From assembly GCA_947372155.1 (NCBI GenBank), contig CANBSM010000003.1, positions 1 through 31,691 of the forward strand: 31,691 nucleotides of DNA, read 5' to 3'. Below, one piece after another: positions 1-12,256 of this stretch (position 1 is its first letter; the number at the start of each line of letters is the position of its first letter). The stretch is from Burkholderiaceae bacterium (GTDB lineage Bacteria > Pseudomonadota > Gammaproteobacteria > Burkholderiales > Burkholderiaceae). The position numbers were made by a program, and so were the translations under genes. The notes under the pieces were generated by a model. The model was not told the origin of the DNA. It worked only from the letters and a program-made list of their open reading frames with translations, and did no database searches.

Positions 1-1671
<1,671 letters not shown>

Positions 1672-1680
1672 AGGAAGATT

Positions 1681-3872
<2,192 letters not shown>

Positions 3873-3892
3873 GTCAGAGTTCTTAATAGCTT

Positions 3893-4198
3893 ATGCGCAT
3901 CGTCATCTACTCTATGCTGGTATTGCTGATAGCCATCCAGTACCCACTTTGGCTGGGTAAGGGCGGATGGCTTAAGGTTTATGAGATGGAGCGACAGGTT
4001 GAGCTTCAAGAGGCTAAAAATAGCCTCTTGACTCTGCGTAACGCTAAGTTATCCGGGGACGTAAAAGATCTTAAAGATGGCACGCGTGCAATTGAAGAGC
4101 GGGCTCGAGTTGAGCATGGCTTAATAAAAGAAGGCGAGTTTTTCGTACAAATCTTGCCGGCAGATAAAGCATCTGCTACCCAAGCCACTAAACAGTAA
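3893..4198 (+). CDS. ftsB: Cell division protein FtsB (septum formation initiator)
   Basis: FtsB is a bitopic inner-membrane protein that joins FtsL and FtsQ and passes the signal that activates septal peptidoglycan synthesis. The 101-aa protein has one N-terminal membrane segment (about residues 2-20) followed by a periplasmic charged, leucine-spaced coiled coil (about 28-65). It ends in the family pattern [18 protein letters not shown]. It follows eno by 20 bases, the conserved betaproteobacterial order, and no strong Shine-Dalgarno sequence is visible, so it may rely on read-through from eno. It converges with hslO, the two stop codons being five bases apart. Confidence 0.93.
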   Translation: MRIVIYSMLVLLIAIQYPLWLGKGGWLKVYEMERQVELQEAKNSLLTLRNAKLSGDVKDLKDGTRAIEERARVEHGLIKEGEFFVQILPADKASATQATKQ

Positions 4199-4203
4199 AT
4201 TTT

Positions 4204-5169
4204 TCAATGACCGCTAGATGGCGGTCTTGTGGCATCACTCAATAAATCTGTTTTAAATACCTGCAGACAATCGACTGCATCGAATCGATAAGGCTTTGCA
4301 CAAAAATCGCAAACAGTCTCTACGGCACCTTGCTCTGCAAGTATGCTTTGAACCTCTTCCTCGCCAAGCATGCGCAATATGTCGGCAACCTTAGTCCGCG
4401 AACATCTACAAGCAAAGCGAATCGGGCGAGTGGGGAAACTCCGTACGCCATTTTCGGCCGATTCCTCCAAAAAGAGGCGCCTCAAAATAGTCTCAGGCGG
4501 GAGGGTTAGTAATTCTTCGCTGGTGATCGTCTCACCTAGTGTTTGAATGCGTGACCAGCCCTCGGCAGCAATTTGTGGATCAAGGTGGGCATGGCCGCCC
4601 GAATTGGGAAGGCGCTGCAGCAACAAGCCGCCAACATGTGTATCGCTAGATGCCAGCCAGATACGAGTATCCAATTGCTCCGAGTTTTGCATATATAAGG
4701 CTATTGCTTCTGAGGCACTGGTGACGGGCTTGATAATGGACCCCTGATGGTCTTGAAGGGCAACAATTCCTTGATAGGGGGCTTGTCCTGGTTCGCGATC
4801 GGCTGGGTCTAGGGTGATAACCAATCTACCGCTATTGCTTACATCTAATAGGTCAGCGAGAGTGGCTTCTAGCGCTATTTCTGAAGGATCCACAGACAGC
4901 TTAACTGTCGCGCGCATCGACAAATCAGACTTGCATTCAACCACTAGAAGCTGGATCGGTCCCTTGCTTTGGGCTTGAATAATCAGGGTTCCATCAAATT
5001 TCAGACTGGCGCTCAAAAGAGTGGCGGCGCCAACAAAGTCACCCAAAATCCGACGTACAGCAGGGGGGTCATTACGGCGCTCTAAAACAGCCTGCCAGGC
5101 GCTTCCAATTGACACAATTTCCCCGCGGACCGGGGCGCCATCACACATAAAGACTAGTAATTCATTCAT
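4204..5169 (-). CDS. hslO: Redox-regulated chaperone Hsp33
   Basis: Hsp33 is a cytosolic holdase chaperone switched on by oxidative unfolding: four cysteines hold zinc when reduced and form disulfides when oxidised. I place the start at the ATG giving MNELLVF (321 aa), because the family begins near this point and an upstream in-frame ATG at 5208 would add 13 unrelated residues. The redox switch is complete, with CxC at Cys254/Cys256 and CxxC at Cys287/Cys290. The 33-residue spacing equals that of E. coli (232 to 265). It diverges from gltX across a gap of about 65 bases. Confidence 0.95.
   Translation of the reverse strand: MNELLVFMCDGAPVRGEIVSIGSAWQAVLERRNDPPAVRRILGDFVGAATLLSASLKFDGTLIIQAQSKGPIQLLVVECKSDLSMRATVKLSVDPSEIALEATLADLLDVSNSGRLVITLDPADREPGQAPYQGIVALQDHQGSIIKPVTSASEAIALYMQNSEQLDTRIWLASSDTHVGGLLLQRLPNSGGHAHLDPQIAAEGWSRIQTLGETITSEELLTLPPETILRRLFLEESAENGVRSFPTRPIRFACRCSRTKVADILRMLGEEEVQSILAEQGAVETVCDFCAKPYRFDAVDCLQVFKTDLLSDATRPPSSGH
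4209..4226. terminator. Weak hairpin between convergent ftsB and hslO
   Basis: GACCGC (4209-4214) pairs with GCGGTC (4221-4226) around a six-base loop, inside the last codons of hslO and just beyond the ftsB stop. There is no good T-run: TTGT follows on the plus strand and ATTGAAAAATTT on the minus strand. It may reduce read-through in both directions, but it is not a textbook terminator. Confidence 0.3.
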
Positions 5170-5234
5170 AGAGCAAAGTATCCACGTTTTTTCAGATTTA
5201 GTCCTCATATTCCCGACCTGAGATAATGTGGCTT

Positions 5235-6632
5235 ATGCATATTCGTACACGATTCGCCCCTAGTCCCACGGGCTTTATTCATCTGGGCAACCTTCGCAGC
5301 GCTCTCTACCCATGGGCATTTGCTCGACATAATAAAGGTGACTTTATTCTTCGAATTGAGGATACCGATTTAGAGCGGTCTACTCAGGAAGCTGTGGACG
5401 TGATCATCGAAGGAATGTCCTGGCTTGGCTTGGATTTGGATGAAGGTCCAATCTACCAAATGCAACGCATTGATCGATATCGTGAGGTAGTAAGGCAAAT
5501 GCTCGATGCTGGATTAGCCTATCCCTGTTATATGAGCGAAGAAGAGCTTAATAAACTTCGCGATCAGCAAATGGCCAATAAAGAAAAGCCGCGCTATAAC
5601 GGGCTCTGGAGGCCTGAGCCTGGCAAAACATTGCCACTTGTACCCGAGGGAGTGAACCCAGTAATTCGCTTTAAGAATCCCTTAGGCGGCTCAGTAATTT
5701 GGAATGATGCAGTTAAAGGTCAAATAGAAATTAGTAATGATGAGTTGGATGACCTAGTTATAGCTAGGCCAGACGGTACGCCCACTTATAACTTTTGCGT
5801 AGTGATTGACGACATGGATATGAGTATTACCCACGTCATTCGTGGTGACGACCACGTCAATAACACGCCTAGACAAATCAATATTATGAAAGCCCTTGGC
5901 GGAAACCCGCCTATATACGCTCATCTACCAACTGTCCTTAATGATGCCGGTGAAAAAATGAGTAAGCGTAACGGGGCAATGAGTGTGCGGGATTATCAAA
6001 AAGCTGGCTACTTACCCGAGGCCATCCTCAATTACCTGGCGCGCTTAGGCTGGTCCCATGGAGATGCTGAAGTATTTACTAAAGAGCAATTTGTTGATTG
6101 GTTTGATTTAGACAGTTTAGGGCGCTCGCCAGCACAGCACAACCCAGAAAAGTTGCTATGGTTAAACCATCAATATATTCAGAATACAGACCCGGTGAAG
6201 TTAGCCGCTGCAACAAAACCATTTGCACATGCTTTAGGTATTGATACTGAGGCTGGTCCAGACTTTATTCAAGTCGTTAGCCTTTTAAAAGATCGTGCAA
6301 ATACCTTGATTGAAATTGCTGAGGGTGCAAAATTATTTTACTTACCAGCTCCTGACTTAAGCACGGAGCAGGTGAAGGAAAATATTGCTCAAGCCGTTGT
6401 TCCCGCCTTAAGGGATTTGGTTGAAGCTATCTCATCTGCGGAGCCAGCTAAAGAGGCATATGCCGCTGCGTTTAAGCAAGTATTAGCCAAGCATCAACTC
6501 AAAATGCCTGCCTTAGCAATGCCCGTTAGATACGCATTATTTGCTACCACGCAGACACCAGCCATTGATTCCGTATTGGTAGTTTTGGGTAAAGAAGAGG
6601 CTATAAAGCGGCTCTCCAAGGTCATTGAATAA
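5235..6632 (+). CDS. gltX: Glutamyl-tRNA synthetase
   Basis: This class I synthetase charges tRNA-Glu with glutamate. Starting at [13 protein letters not shown] the protein is 465 aa. An alternative ATG nine bases upstream (5226) would add MWL before the otherwise invariant start, so I prefer 5235. The HIGH-type motif is HLGN, which is normal for bacterial GluRS. KMSKR follows at about residues 241-245. It lies immediately upstream of a tRNA operon that includes tRNA-Glu(TTC), its own substrate. No good Shine-Dalgarno sequence precedes either start, and a GATAAT box at 5222-5227 sits only seven bases before 5235. Confidence 0.97.
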   Translation: MHIRTRFAPSPTGFIHLGNLRSALYPWAFARHNKGDFILRIEDTDLERSTQEAVDVIIEGMSWLGLDLDEGPIYQMQRIDRYREVVRQMLDAGLAYPCYMSEEELNKLRDQQMANKEKPRYNGLWRPEPGKTLPLVPEGVNPVIRFKNPLGGSVIWNDAVKGQIEISNDELDDLVIARPDGTPTYNFCVVIDDMDMSITHVIRGDDHVNNTPRQINIMKALGGNPPIYAHLPTVLNDAGEKMSKRNGAMSVRDYQKAGYLPEAILNYLARLGWSHGDAEVFTKEQFVDWFDLDSLGRSPAQHNPEKLLWLNHQYIQNTDPVKLAAATKPFAHALGIDTEAGPDFIQVVSLLKDRANTLIEIAEGAKLFYLPAPDLSTEQVKENIAQAVVPALRDLVEAISSAEPAKEAYAAAFKQVLAKHQLKMPALAMPVRYALFATTQTPAIDSVLVVLGKEEAIKRLSKVIE

Positions 6633-6637
6633 GGAAT

Positions 6638-6667
6638 TTGCGCATCTGCACAAAAATAGGATAAAAT
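6638..6667 (+). promoter_or_regulatory. Putative sigma-70 promoter of the tRNA operon
   Basis: TTGCGC (6638-6643) and TAAAAT (6662-6667) are separated by 18 bases. They lie just after the gltX stop codon and about 45 bases before the first tRNA, where a promoter is expected. The assignment is from pattern and position only. Confidence 0.55.
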
Positions 6668-6710
6668 CTTGGATTGTTTTGAGTGTCTTGTAGTTTTATT
6701 GCGAGATTTC

Positions 6711-6786
<76 letters not shown>

Positions 6787-6818
6787 AGCATTTAAAATAA
6801 AGATATGTTGTAGTCCAG

Positions 6819-6894
6819 GTCCCCATCGTCTAGAGGCCTAGGACATCACCCTTTCACGGTGAGTACGGGGGTTCGAATCCCCCTGGGGACGCCA
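6819..6894 (+). tRNA. tRNA-Glu(TTC)
   Basis: This 76-nt cloverleaf has a fully paired acceptor stem GTCCCCA/TGGGGAC, discriminator G and encoded CCA. The anticodon loop CTTTCAC gives TTC. It is the substrate of GltX encoded directly upstream, and lies 32 bases after tRNA-Ala in the same transcript. Confidence 0.97.
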
Positions 6895-6946
6895 GATTTT
6901 TCTGGTAGCAGTAAAGATGTATGATGTTGCGTTACGCGATGTATTT

Positions 6947-7023
6947 GGAGCGGTAGTTCAGTTGGTTAGAATATCGGCCTGTCACGCCGAGGGTCGCGGG
7001 TTCGAGTCCCGTCCGTTCCGCCA
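6947..7023 (+). tRNA. tRNA-Asp(GTC)
   Basis: This 77-nt cloverleaf has acceptor stem GGAGCGG/CCGTTCC with one G:T wobble, discriminator G73 (an aspartate identity base) and encoded CCA. The anticodon loop CTGTCAC gives GTC on a perfect TCGGC/GCCGA stem. It is the last tRNA before the operon terminator. Confidence 0.97.
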
Positions 7024-7031
7024 AGACAATT

Positions 7032-7058
7032 AAAAGCCCCCTTAACTGGGGGCTTTTT
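7032..7058 (+). terminator. Rho-independent terminator of the tRNA operon
   Basis: AAAAGCCCCC (7032-7041) pairs perfectly with GGGGGCTTTT (7048-7057) around a TTAACT loop and runs into a T-run. The GC core of six pairs and A/T flanks make it potentially active for transcripts from either strand, including the convergent hydrolase gene at 7084. Confidence 0.92.
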
Positions 7059-7083
7059 CTATTGCCAAACTACTTTTACTTTT

Positions 7084-7938
7084 TTATTCGTAACCCACTC
7101 TTAACTTGAGCACTTTACGGTTATCGCTGGTAGCTGGATTCATTTCATGTTTTTCAACAGCGCTAGTTTGAGCAATAAAATTTAAAACTTCGTTCAGTAC
7201 AATTTCACGCTCATTGTCAATTGTGACAATGTGGTAACTATTTCCCAGCCAAATTACACGACGCATCTCGGATTTGCAATGTTCAAGTATTTCTTCAGCA
7301 GACCATATGGAGCAAGTATCGTCTTCCACTGATTGGATTAAGAGCAATCTGCAACTAAGGTTGTAAAGGCTGCTTTTAGTGTTAGCCATCAAGCCTTTAG
7401 CCTCATGGAGATGTTTTGCGGAGATGGAGGCAGCGCCTACCTCAGATACTTTGGAGGTCTTAAATTTCTCGCTAATACGGCGTCTCAAATCTATATTCTT
7501 AACGCCAAAAGGCTCGCGTTCAGAATATTCCCAGTTTCGTACGCCAAGAAAGTAGAAAAAATCAAGAAGGGGGCGATAGAAGGGGACTGACCATCCATCA
7601 TATTTAAGTACTGGCGACATTAATACCAAAGACGAGATATCCGACCTTTGAGTGCTTACTAAGGCCGCCAAGGTGGCACCCATACTAATGCCTACCAGAT
7701 TAACTACTGAGTAGATTTCTTTCTGCTTATCAATGATTAGATGGAGTTCCTGCACCCAGCTCTCAAATTCGCTAGCTGGACTACCAAACAGGAAGCCTGG
7801 AATCTCCGGGATTAAAACATCATGACCAGCTGTCTCCAAAAATCGAGGAAGTTGCCCTAGCTCTAGGCCGCTGCCATTGAGGCCAGGCAAAAGAATAGTC
7901 AGGTCGTGCTTGGATTCGTTAACTACAGGCTCTAACAT
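7084..7938 (-). CDS. Alpha/beta hydrolase, carboxylesterase/monoacylglycerol-lipase type
   Basis: This is a soluble serine hydrolase of 284 aa with no signal peptide. The nucleophile elbow is GISMG with Ser85. The acid is probably Asp206 or Asp207 in VEDDTCS, and His236 lies in NSYHIVTID, the (H)xxTxD pattern of the Est30-like carboxylesterase and monoacylglycerol lipase group. The N-terminal LLPGLNGSG (16-24) would supply the oxyanion hole. The substrate cannot be read from sequence. The last 25 residues are a polar tail beyond the fold. It points toward the tRNA terminator and diverges from the DUF4118 gene across 59 bases. The ATG lacks an obvious Shine-Dalgarno sequence. Confidence 0.85.
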   Translation of the reverse strand: MLEPVVNESKHDLTILLPGLNGSGLELGQLPRFLETAGHDVLIPEIPGFLFGSPASEFESWVQELHLIIDKQKEIYSVVNLVGISMGATLAALVSTQRSDISSLVLMSPVLKYDGWSVPFYRPLLDFFYFLGVRNWEYSEREPFGVKNIDLRRRISEKFKTSKVSEVGAASISAKHLHEAKGLMANTKSSLYNLSCRLLLIQSVEDDTCSIWSAEEILEHCKSEMRRVIWLGNSYHIVTIDNEREIVLNEVLNFIAQTSAVEKHEMNPATSDNRKVLKLRVGYE

Positions 7939-7997
7939 CGAAATATGGGCTGATTTAAATAAGATGGTTTAGGATACACCGAAATAGGTAAAAAATA

Positions 7998-8468
7998 ATG
8001 AGACATAATTTAAATGCAAAACGTTGGTGCTCCAATAAAAGCCATGGTTATTTGGTAGCGGTATTTGGTGTTTTGATCGCCTTTTCTCTACGCTATATCC
8101 TTCACCCCCTATTAGGCGGATCTTTACCCCTATTTTTCTTTCAAATTAATACCATTGTGATTGCGTATTTTTTTGGTATCATCCCGGCGCTCCTTACACT
8201 TGTACTGAGCGCCCCATTGTTAATCTTTTTCTTTATGGAGCCTTTTGGGGCTCTTTCAGTTGTCGATCAAAGAGATGTAACTACTTTATTTGTTTACCTC
8301 TCTTACACCGTTCTGACAGGGGCGCTGGTTGAACTTCTTCGACGTGAGCAGTACAACGCCAAAATCGCTTATTTAGTTAGCGAAAGCAGATTAAAGCTGA
8401 TGGTTGAGGGTGATCAAAAAATGCGCAGCATTATGAGAAAGGCGCTCTCCAAGACGAACACAGGCTGA
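7998..8468 (+). CDS. Stand-alone DUF4118 four-helix membrane protein
   Basis: The 156-aa protein has four predicted membrane helices (about residues 17-36, 42-60, 62-79 and 91-110) and a basic cytoplasmic tail. The pattern, with LHPLLGGSLPLFFFQI, a small-residue-rich helix 3 and FFMEPFGALSV followed by LVELLRRE, resembles DUF4118, the transmembrane module of KdpD-type sensor kinases. No HisKA or ATPase domain follows; the reading frame ends at 8468 and the next 77 bases hold no kinase remnant. Its function is unknown. It may sense or anchor a partner through the tail. The call is from pattern recognition, not a profile search. Confidence 0.7.
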   Translation: MRHNLNAKRWCSNKSHGYLVAVFGVLIAFSLRYILHPLLGGSLPLFFFQINTIVIAYFFGIIPALLTLVLSAPLLIFFFMEPFGALSVVDQRDVTTLFVYLSYTVLTGALVELLRREQYNAKIAYLVSESRLKLMVEGDQKMRSIMRKALSKTNTG

Positions 8469-8509
8469 CAAATGAATTACCTTTAAAGTCAGCTTTGCTG
8501 ATGAGAGGT

Positions 8510-8538
8510 CCCGACCCAAGGATCACCAAGGGTCAGGG
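8510..8538. other. Imperfect hairpin between convergent genes
   Basis: CCCGACCC (8510-8517) can pair with GGGTCAGGG (8530-8538), with one bulged A and a 12-base loop, between the convergent DUF4118 gene and the secreted-protein gene. Neither strand has a T-run after it, so its role as a terminator is doubtful. Confidence 0.3.
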
Positions 8539-8545
8539 GTAAAAA

Positions 8546-9151
8546 TTACTTCTTAGGTGTGGTGATAGAAGCTGCCATAGCGTCAAAGTAAATTACCTTA
8601 ACTTGTTCACCCACATTGATGTCAGCTAGGAGGGCGGGGTTCTTTACTGTTACCGTAGTGATCTTGCCGCTTGGACCTTTAACGGAAACTAATTTCTTCT
8701 CGCGGTTGACCTCAACGATGTCAGCAATAATGGTTGTTTTATTGGTAATAGTTTCAGATGGCTTCTCATCAGCTTTGGATTTAGTTACCGTATTGGTCTC
8801 TACCTTGCTGCGAACGCCATCACTCTTAGTTTTGATTAGCTCAATTGCAACTGCTAATTCATAACTTACATTAACGCGATCACCTTTTTTGATTTGTGCA
8901 AAGTTGGTAATCTCTGGACCTGCGACAAATTTAGATTCGCCTTCCTTGTTCTTAAGAGTAATTGTGCGGGTCTTTTTATCGACCTTTGTTACTTCCCCTT
9001 CGTATAATTGATAGCGGTTGTCTGTTACAGCTGCATCAATAACAACTGGCTTGGCCGAACTTGCAGCGGGAGGTGTTTGGGCAATTGCCAATGAAGTGCC
9101 GGCGAAAAGAGCTGCAAGAGCTAGAGCGATTGGCGCATATTTCATATTCAT
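8546..9151 (-). CDS. Secreted periplasmic protein with two related beta-rich domains
   Basis: I do not recognise a named family. The 201-aa precursor starts with a clear Sec signal peptide (MNMKYAPIALALAALFAG, cleavage probably after AIA at residue 24). The mature chain holds two similar halves, residues 52-105 and 143-196. Each has a G/A-x-V-x-x-V-(x)-K start, alternating hydrophobic strands, a (K/V)G(D/E)xV turn and a V-x-Y-x-x-A-x-A-x-x-I end. A lysine/threonine-rich linker (106-142) joins them. The fold may be OB- or barrel-like, binding something in the periplasm, but this is inference. AAGGAA lies four bases before the ATG. It converges with DUF4118 and diverges from hyi. Confidence 0.8.
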   Translation of the reverse strand: MNMKYAPIALALAALFAGTSLAIAQTPPAASSAKPVVIDAAVTDNRYQLYEGEVTKVDKKTRTITLKNKEGESKFVAGPEITNFAQIKKGDRVNVSYELAVAIELIKTKSDGVRSKVETNTVTKSKADEKPSETITNKTTIIADIVEVNREKKLVSVKGPSGKITTVTVKNPALLADINVGEQVKVIYFDAMAASITTPKK

Positions 9152-9314
9152 TATTTTCCTTATATATAAAAAACTACCAAATTCAATCTTAGTCTATTTT
9201 TACAGCTGAATTGACCTTTTAAGCCTGATATTCCATGCGCAGACTTAATTAGATATCTTTTGTTAATATCTTCCATCACGTTGATTTGCCTATATTTGTC
9301 TATAAGGATTTGAA

Positions 9315-10094
9315 ATGCCACAATTTGCTGCCAACCTCACCATGTTATTTAATGAGTCCCCATTCATGGAGCGATTTGAAAAGGCAGCCCACTCTGGATT
9401 TCATGCCGTTGAATTTCTTTTTCCTTATGCTTTCTCTGTCGAAGAGATTAAGCAAAAATTGGAACAAAACAATCTAAGTCTGGTTCTTCATAATTTGCCT
9501 GCTGGTGATTGGGATGCAGGGGAACGCGGGATAGCCTGTTTGCCAGATCGTGTCGCCGAATTTAAAAATGGCGTTGGTAGGGCTATTGAATACGCAAAAG
9601 GACTCGGTGTTAAACAATTAAATTGTTTGGCAGGAAAAATTCCCGCCGGGGCTGATCCTGAGTTATTGCATAAAACATTTATTTCAAACTTACGTTATGC
9701 AGCAACTGAACTAAAAAATGCCGATATCAAACTTCTAATAGAGCCAATAAATACTTTCGATATTCCTGGCTTTTATTTATCTAGAACGCAGCAGGCTCTA
9801 GATATTCTGAATGAGGTGGGTTCAGATAATTTATTTATTCAGTATGACATCTACCATGCCCAGCGCATGGAGGGTGAGCTCTGCAAAACTATAGAGGCAA
9901 ATCTTTCTAAAATTGCCCATATTCAATTGGCCGATAATCCCGGTAGAAATGAGCCGGGCACTGGTGAAATCAATTACACACATCTATTTCGATTCATTGA
10001 TAGCATTGGTTATCAAGGTTGGATAGGTTGTGAATACAAACCAGCATCCAATACTGAAGCAGGGTTGGGCTGGATTAAAAATCTAAATAAATAA
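9315..10094 (+). CDS. hyi: Hydroxypyruvate isomerase
   Basis: Hyi interconverts hydroxypyruvate and tartronate semialdehyde, connecting to glyoxylate carboligase and tartronate semialdehyde reductase. The 259-aa TIM-barrel protein matches the family in length. It keeps the paired acidic catalytic residues, Glu143 in IEPIN and Glu240 in GCEYKP, and the metal-site pattern QYDIYH (176-181) and HIQLADNPGR (202-211). AAGG lies eight bases before the ATG. The 163 bases upstream (9152-9314), shared with the divergent secreted-protein gene, hold no gene and no clear promoter box. glxR follows after 15 bases, so the two very likely form one operon. Confidence 0.94.
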   Translation: MPQFAANLTMLFNESPFMERFEKAAHSGFHAVEFLFPYAFSVEEIKQKLEQNNLSLVLHNLPAGDWDAGERGIACLPDRVAEFKNGVGRAIEYAKGLGVKQLNCLAGKIPAGADPELLHKTFISNLRYAATELKNADIKLLIEPINTFDIPGFYLSRTQQALDILNEVGSDNLFIQYDIYHAQRMEGELCKTIEANLSKIAHIQLADNPGRNEPGTGEINYTHLFRFIDSIGYQGWIGCEYKPASNTEAGLGWIKNLNK

Positions 10095-10109
10095 TGATAC
10101 GGAGACAGT

Positions 10110-11009
10110 ATGAGTAAGCAATTAAAACTGGGTTTTATTGGTCTGGGAATCATGGGTGCGCCTATGGCCGGCCACCTCATCAATGCCGGGTACGAGGTAT
10201 TTATTAATACCCGTAGCAAGGTTCCGGAGGGCCTAGCATCATCAGCGGCTGTGCAATGCAGCTCACCTCAAGAGGTTGCAAGCAAAGCCGATATCATTTT
10301 TACTATGGTCCCAGATACGCCGGATGTAGATAAAGTATTGTTTGGTGATAAGGGTATTGCCGCAGGCCTTTCCAAGGGCAAGGTAGTTGTAGATATGAGC
10401 TCAATATCACCCATTGCTACTAAAGAATTTGCTAAGAAAATTAATGCGCTTGGCTGTGACTATCTTGATGCTCCTGTATCCGGCGGTGAGTTGGGGGCAA
10501 AAAATGCAACGCTGTCCATTATGGTTGGCGGCGATGAAAAAGTGTTTGACACGGTTAAACCTATATTTGAGTTGATGGGAAAAAACATTAACCTTGTGGG
10601 CGGGAATGGCGACGGTCAAACTGCTAAGGTTGCAAATCAAATTATTGTTGCCTTAAATATCGAAGCTGTAGCAGAAGCACTCCTGTTTGCCTCTAAGGCC
10701 GGCGCAGATCCTGCAAAGGTTCGGCAGGCCTTGATGGGTGGATTTGCAAGCTCCAAGATATTGGAGGTTCATGGCGAAAGAATGGTTAAGCGTACTTTTG
10801 ATCCTGGCTTCAGAATTGAACTTCATCAGAAGGACCTCAATCTTGCCCTCAATAGCGCCAGAGCATTGGGCGTTTCATTGCCAAATACGGCAACAGCTCA
10901 GGAATTATTCAATTCTTGTGCAGCTCATGGCGGCAAAGCCTGGGATCACTCTGCAATGGTACGTGCACTAGAGAAGCTGGCAAACTTTGAAATTGGGCAG
11001 AAGGTCTAA
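10110..11009 (+). CDS. glxR: 2-hydroxy-3-oxopropionate (tartronate semialdehyde) reductase
   Basis: This enzyme of the beta-hydroxyacid dehydrogenase family reduces tartronate semialdehyde to D-glycerate with NAD(P)H. The Rossmann motif GFIGLGIMGAPMA is at residues 8-20, the substrate motif DAPVSGGELGA at 120-130 and catalytic Lys173 in GQTAKVANQI. The 299-aa length is typical. GGAGAC precedes the ATG. Its position directly after hyi supports this substrate over 3-hydroxyisobutyrate or glutarate-type relatives. No gcl gene for glyoxylate carboligase lies in the window. Confidence 0.92.
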   Translation: MSKQLKLGFIGLGIMGAPMAGHLINAGYEVFINTRSKVPEGLASSAAVQCSSPQEVASKADIIFTMVPDTPDVDKVLFGDKGIAAGLSKGKVVVDMSSISPIATKEFAKKINALGCDYLDAPVSGGELGAKNATLSIMVGGDEKVFDTVKPIFELMGKNINLVGGNGDGQTAKVANQIIVALNIEAVAEALLFASKAGADPAKVRQALMGGFASSKILEVHGERMVKRTFDPGFRIELHQKDLNLALNSARALGVSLPNTATAQELFNSCAAHGGKAWDHSAMVRALEKLANFEIGQKV

Positions 11010-11018
11010 TCTAGAGAA

Positions 11019-11609
11019 ATGTCATCAACACTATTAGTTTATTTGCATGGTTTTCGCTCATCCCCAAGATCAAGTAAGGCTGTGATGACCGGTGAAGCAG
11101 TGGCTGCATTATCTACACCTGAATATCCAATTGAATGGTATTGCCCTCAGTTGGTAGCTTCGCCTCAGTCTAGTATGGATATGGTTATTCAGCATATCGA
11201 AGGATCGAAGCATGATCGACTGGTAGTGATTGGATCTTCTTTAGGCGGCTACTACGCAAATTATTTGGCTGAAAAATATGGTTGCCAAGCTGTAGCACTA
11301 AATCCAGCTGTATGGGCGCCCAAAGAGTTAGCGACGCATGTTGGCATGCTGACTTCATATGATACGAATGAACCCTATGATTTTCGCCCTGAATATATCG
11401 ATGAGTTGAAGGCGCTTCAGGTTAAAGCCATCAGCAATCCTGAGCGTTACTTTTTGGTGGCCGCTAAAGGTGATGAGCTTTTGGATTGGCAAGAAATGGT
11501 TGATTTTTACAAAGGCTCTCAACAACTGGTGTTGGAAGGTAGTGACCATGGAATTGCGGACTACCCTGATCATTTGCCTAAGGTCCTCAAGTTCATCTCT
11601 TCGCACTAG
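11019..11609 (+). CDS. YqiA-type alpha/beta hydrolase (UPF0227 esterase)
   Basis: This small cytosolic esterase has 196 aa. The start LLVYLHGFRSSPRSSK (5-20) gives the HG oxyanion motif typical of the YqiA/UPF0227 group. The nucleophile is Ser74 in GSSLGG, the acid probably Asp152 in AAKGDELLDW, and the histidine His177 in GSDHGIADY. The triad is therefore complete. It begins nine bases after glxR and is presumably co-transcribed, although a direct role in glyoxylate metabolism is not implied. The physiological ester is unknown. Confidence 0.88.
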   Translation: MSSTLLVYLHGFRSSPRSSKAVMTGEAVAALSTPEYPIEWYCPQLVASPQSSMDMVIQHIEGSKHDRLVVIGSSLGGYYANYLAEKYGCQAVALNPAVWAPKELATHVGMLTSYDTNEPYDFRPEYIDELKALQVKAISNPERYFLVAAKGDELLDWQEMVDFYKGSQQLVLEGSDHGIADYPDHLPKVLKFISSH

Positions 11610-11686
11610 ATTGATTGCAGCGAACTTCTTCTGTAAGATGATCTAAACGACTGACGCTAATTTGCGCCGTCTAGAAAGGAGAGTTT

Positions 11687-12256
11687 ATGCTGAGCATCTT
11701 GAAATTAGACGCAGGTGGAATTCCCCAGGGCTGGGTTAATGCAGAAGAGGCTACCAAGCAATATGCTGATAGCAGTGTTTTATGGACTCTAGGCGATCCT
11801 ATTTTCCAAATGCGCGGTGGCATTTCAAGAGCAACTGGCAAGCAATCCCTCATAGAACTTCACTCTATTATTGCAGTTAAGGGAAGCGCCAAAATCAATT
11901 TATTTGATGTGGTGCCTATCATCACAAAGCACAAACTCTTTAAGCGTGACCGCGGTCTTTGCGCTTATTGCGGCGATGCTATTTATGAAAACCAAGCTGA
12001 AGCAGAACACATCATCCCCAATAGTCGTGGCGGAAAATACAGTTGGATGAATTTAGTCATCTCCTGCAGGCCTTGCAATCAACGAAAGGGTAATCGCACT
12101 CCAGAGCAAGCTGGCATGTCTTTGTTGTACACCCCTTATTTACCGAGCCTTTATGAAGATATGATTCTTAAAGGTCGCAATATCTTGGCAGACCAAATGG
12201 ACTTCCTCGCAGCTAATCTTCCTAAAAATAGCCGTCTTTTAGAGAGCTTGCCCTGA
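11687..12256 (+). CDS. Stand-alone HNH endonuclease
   Basis: The 189-aa protein has a C-terminal HNH (beta-beta-alpha metal) domain: CAYC at Cys92/Cys95, EHIIPNSRGG with His108, Asn122, and CRPC at Cys127/Cys130 followed by NQRKGNRTP. The four cysteines form a structural zinc site, and His108 would be the general base. Residues 1-80 form an extra N-terminal domain that I cannot assign. AAAGGAGAG seven bases before the ATG is a strong ribosome site. No phage, intron or restriction partner is nearby, so a housekeeping nuclease is likelier than a mobile one. Its stop codon overlaps the likely start of the DUF3108 gene. Confidence 0.9.
   Translation: MLSILKLDAGGIPQGWVNAEEATKQYADSSVLWTLGDPIFQMRGGISRATGKQSLIELHSIIAVKGSAKINLFDVVPIITKHKLFKRDRGLCAYCGDAIYENQAEAEHIIPNSRGGKYSWMNLVISCRPCNQRKGNRTPEQAGMSLLYTPYLPSLYEDMILKGRNILADQMDFLAANLPKNSRLLESLP

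Noticed and set aside
7024..9314. Genomic island inserted behind tRNA-Asp
   Set aside because: The genes from 7084 to 9151 are less conserved, but there is no integrase, no repeated tRNA 3' end that I can see, and base use resembles the neighbours.
12200..12256. Programmed frameshift joining the HNH and DUF3108 genes
   Set aside because: The DUF3108 frame is -1 relative to HNH and open over the junction, but no X-XXY-YYZ slippery heptamer is present, and the joined protein would be an unlikely nuclease-membrane fusion.
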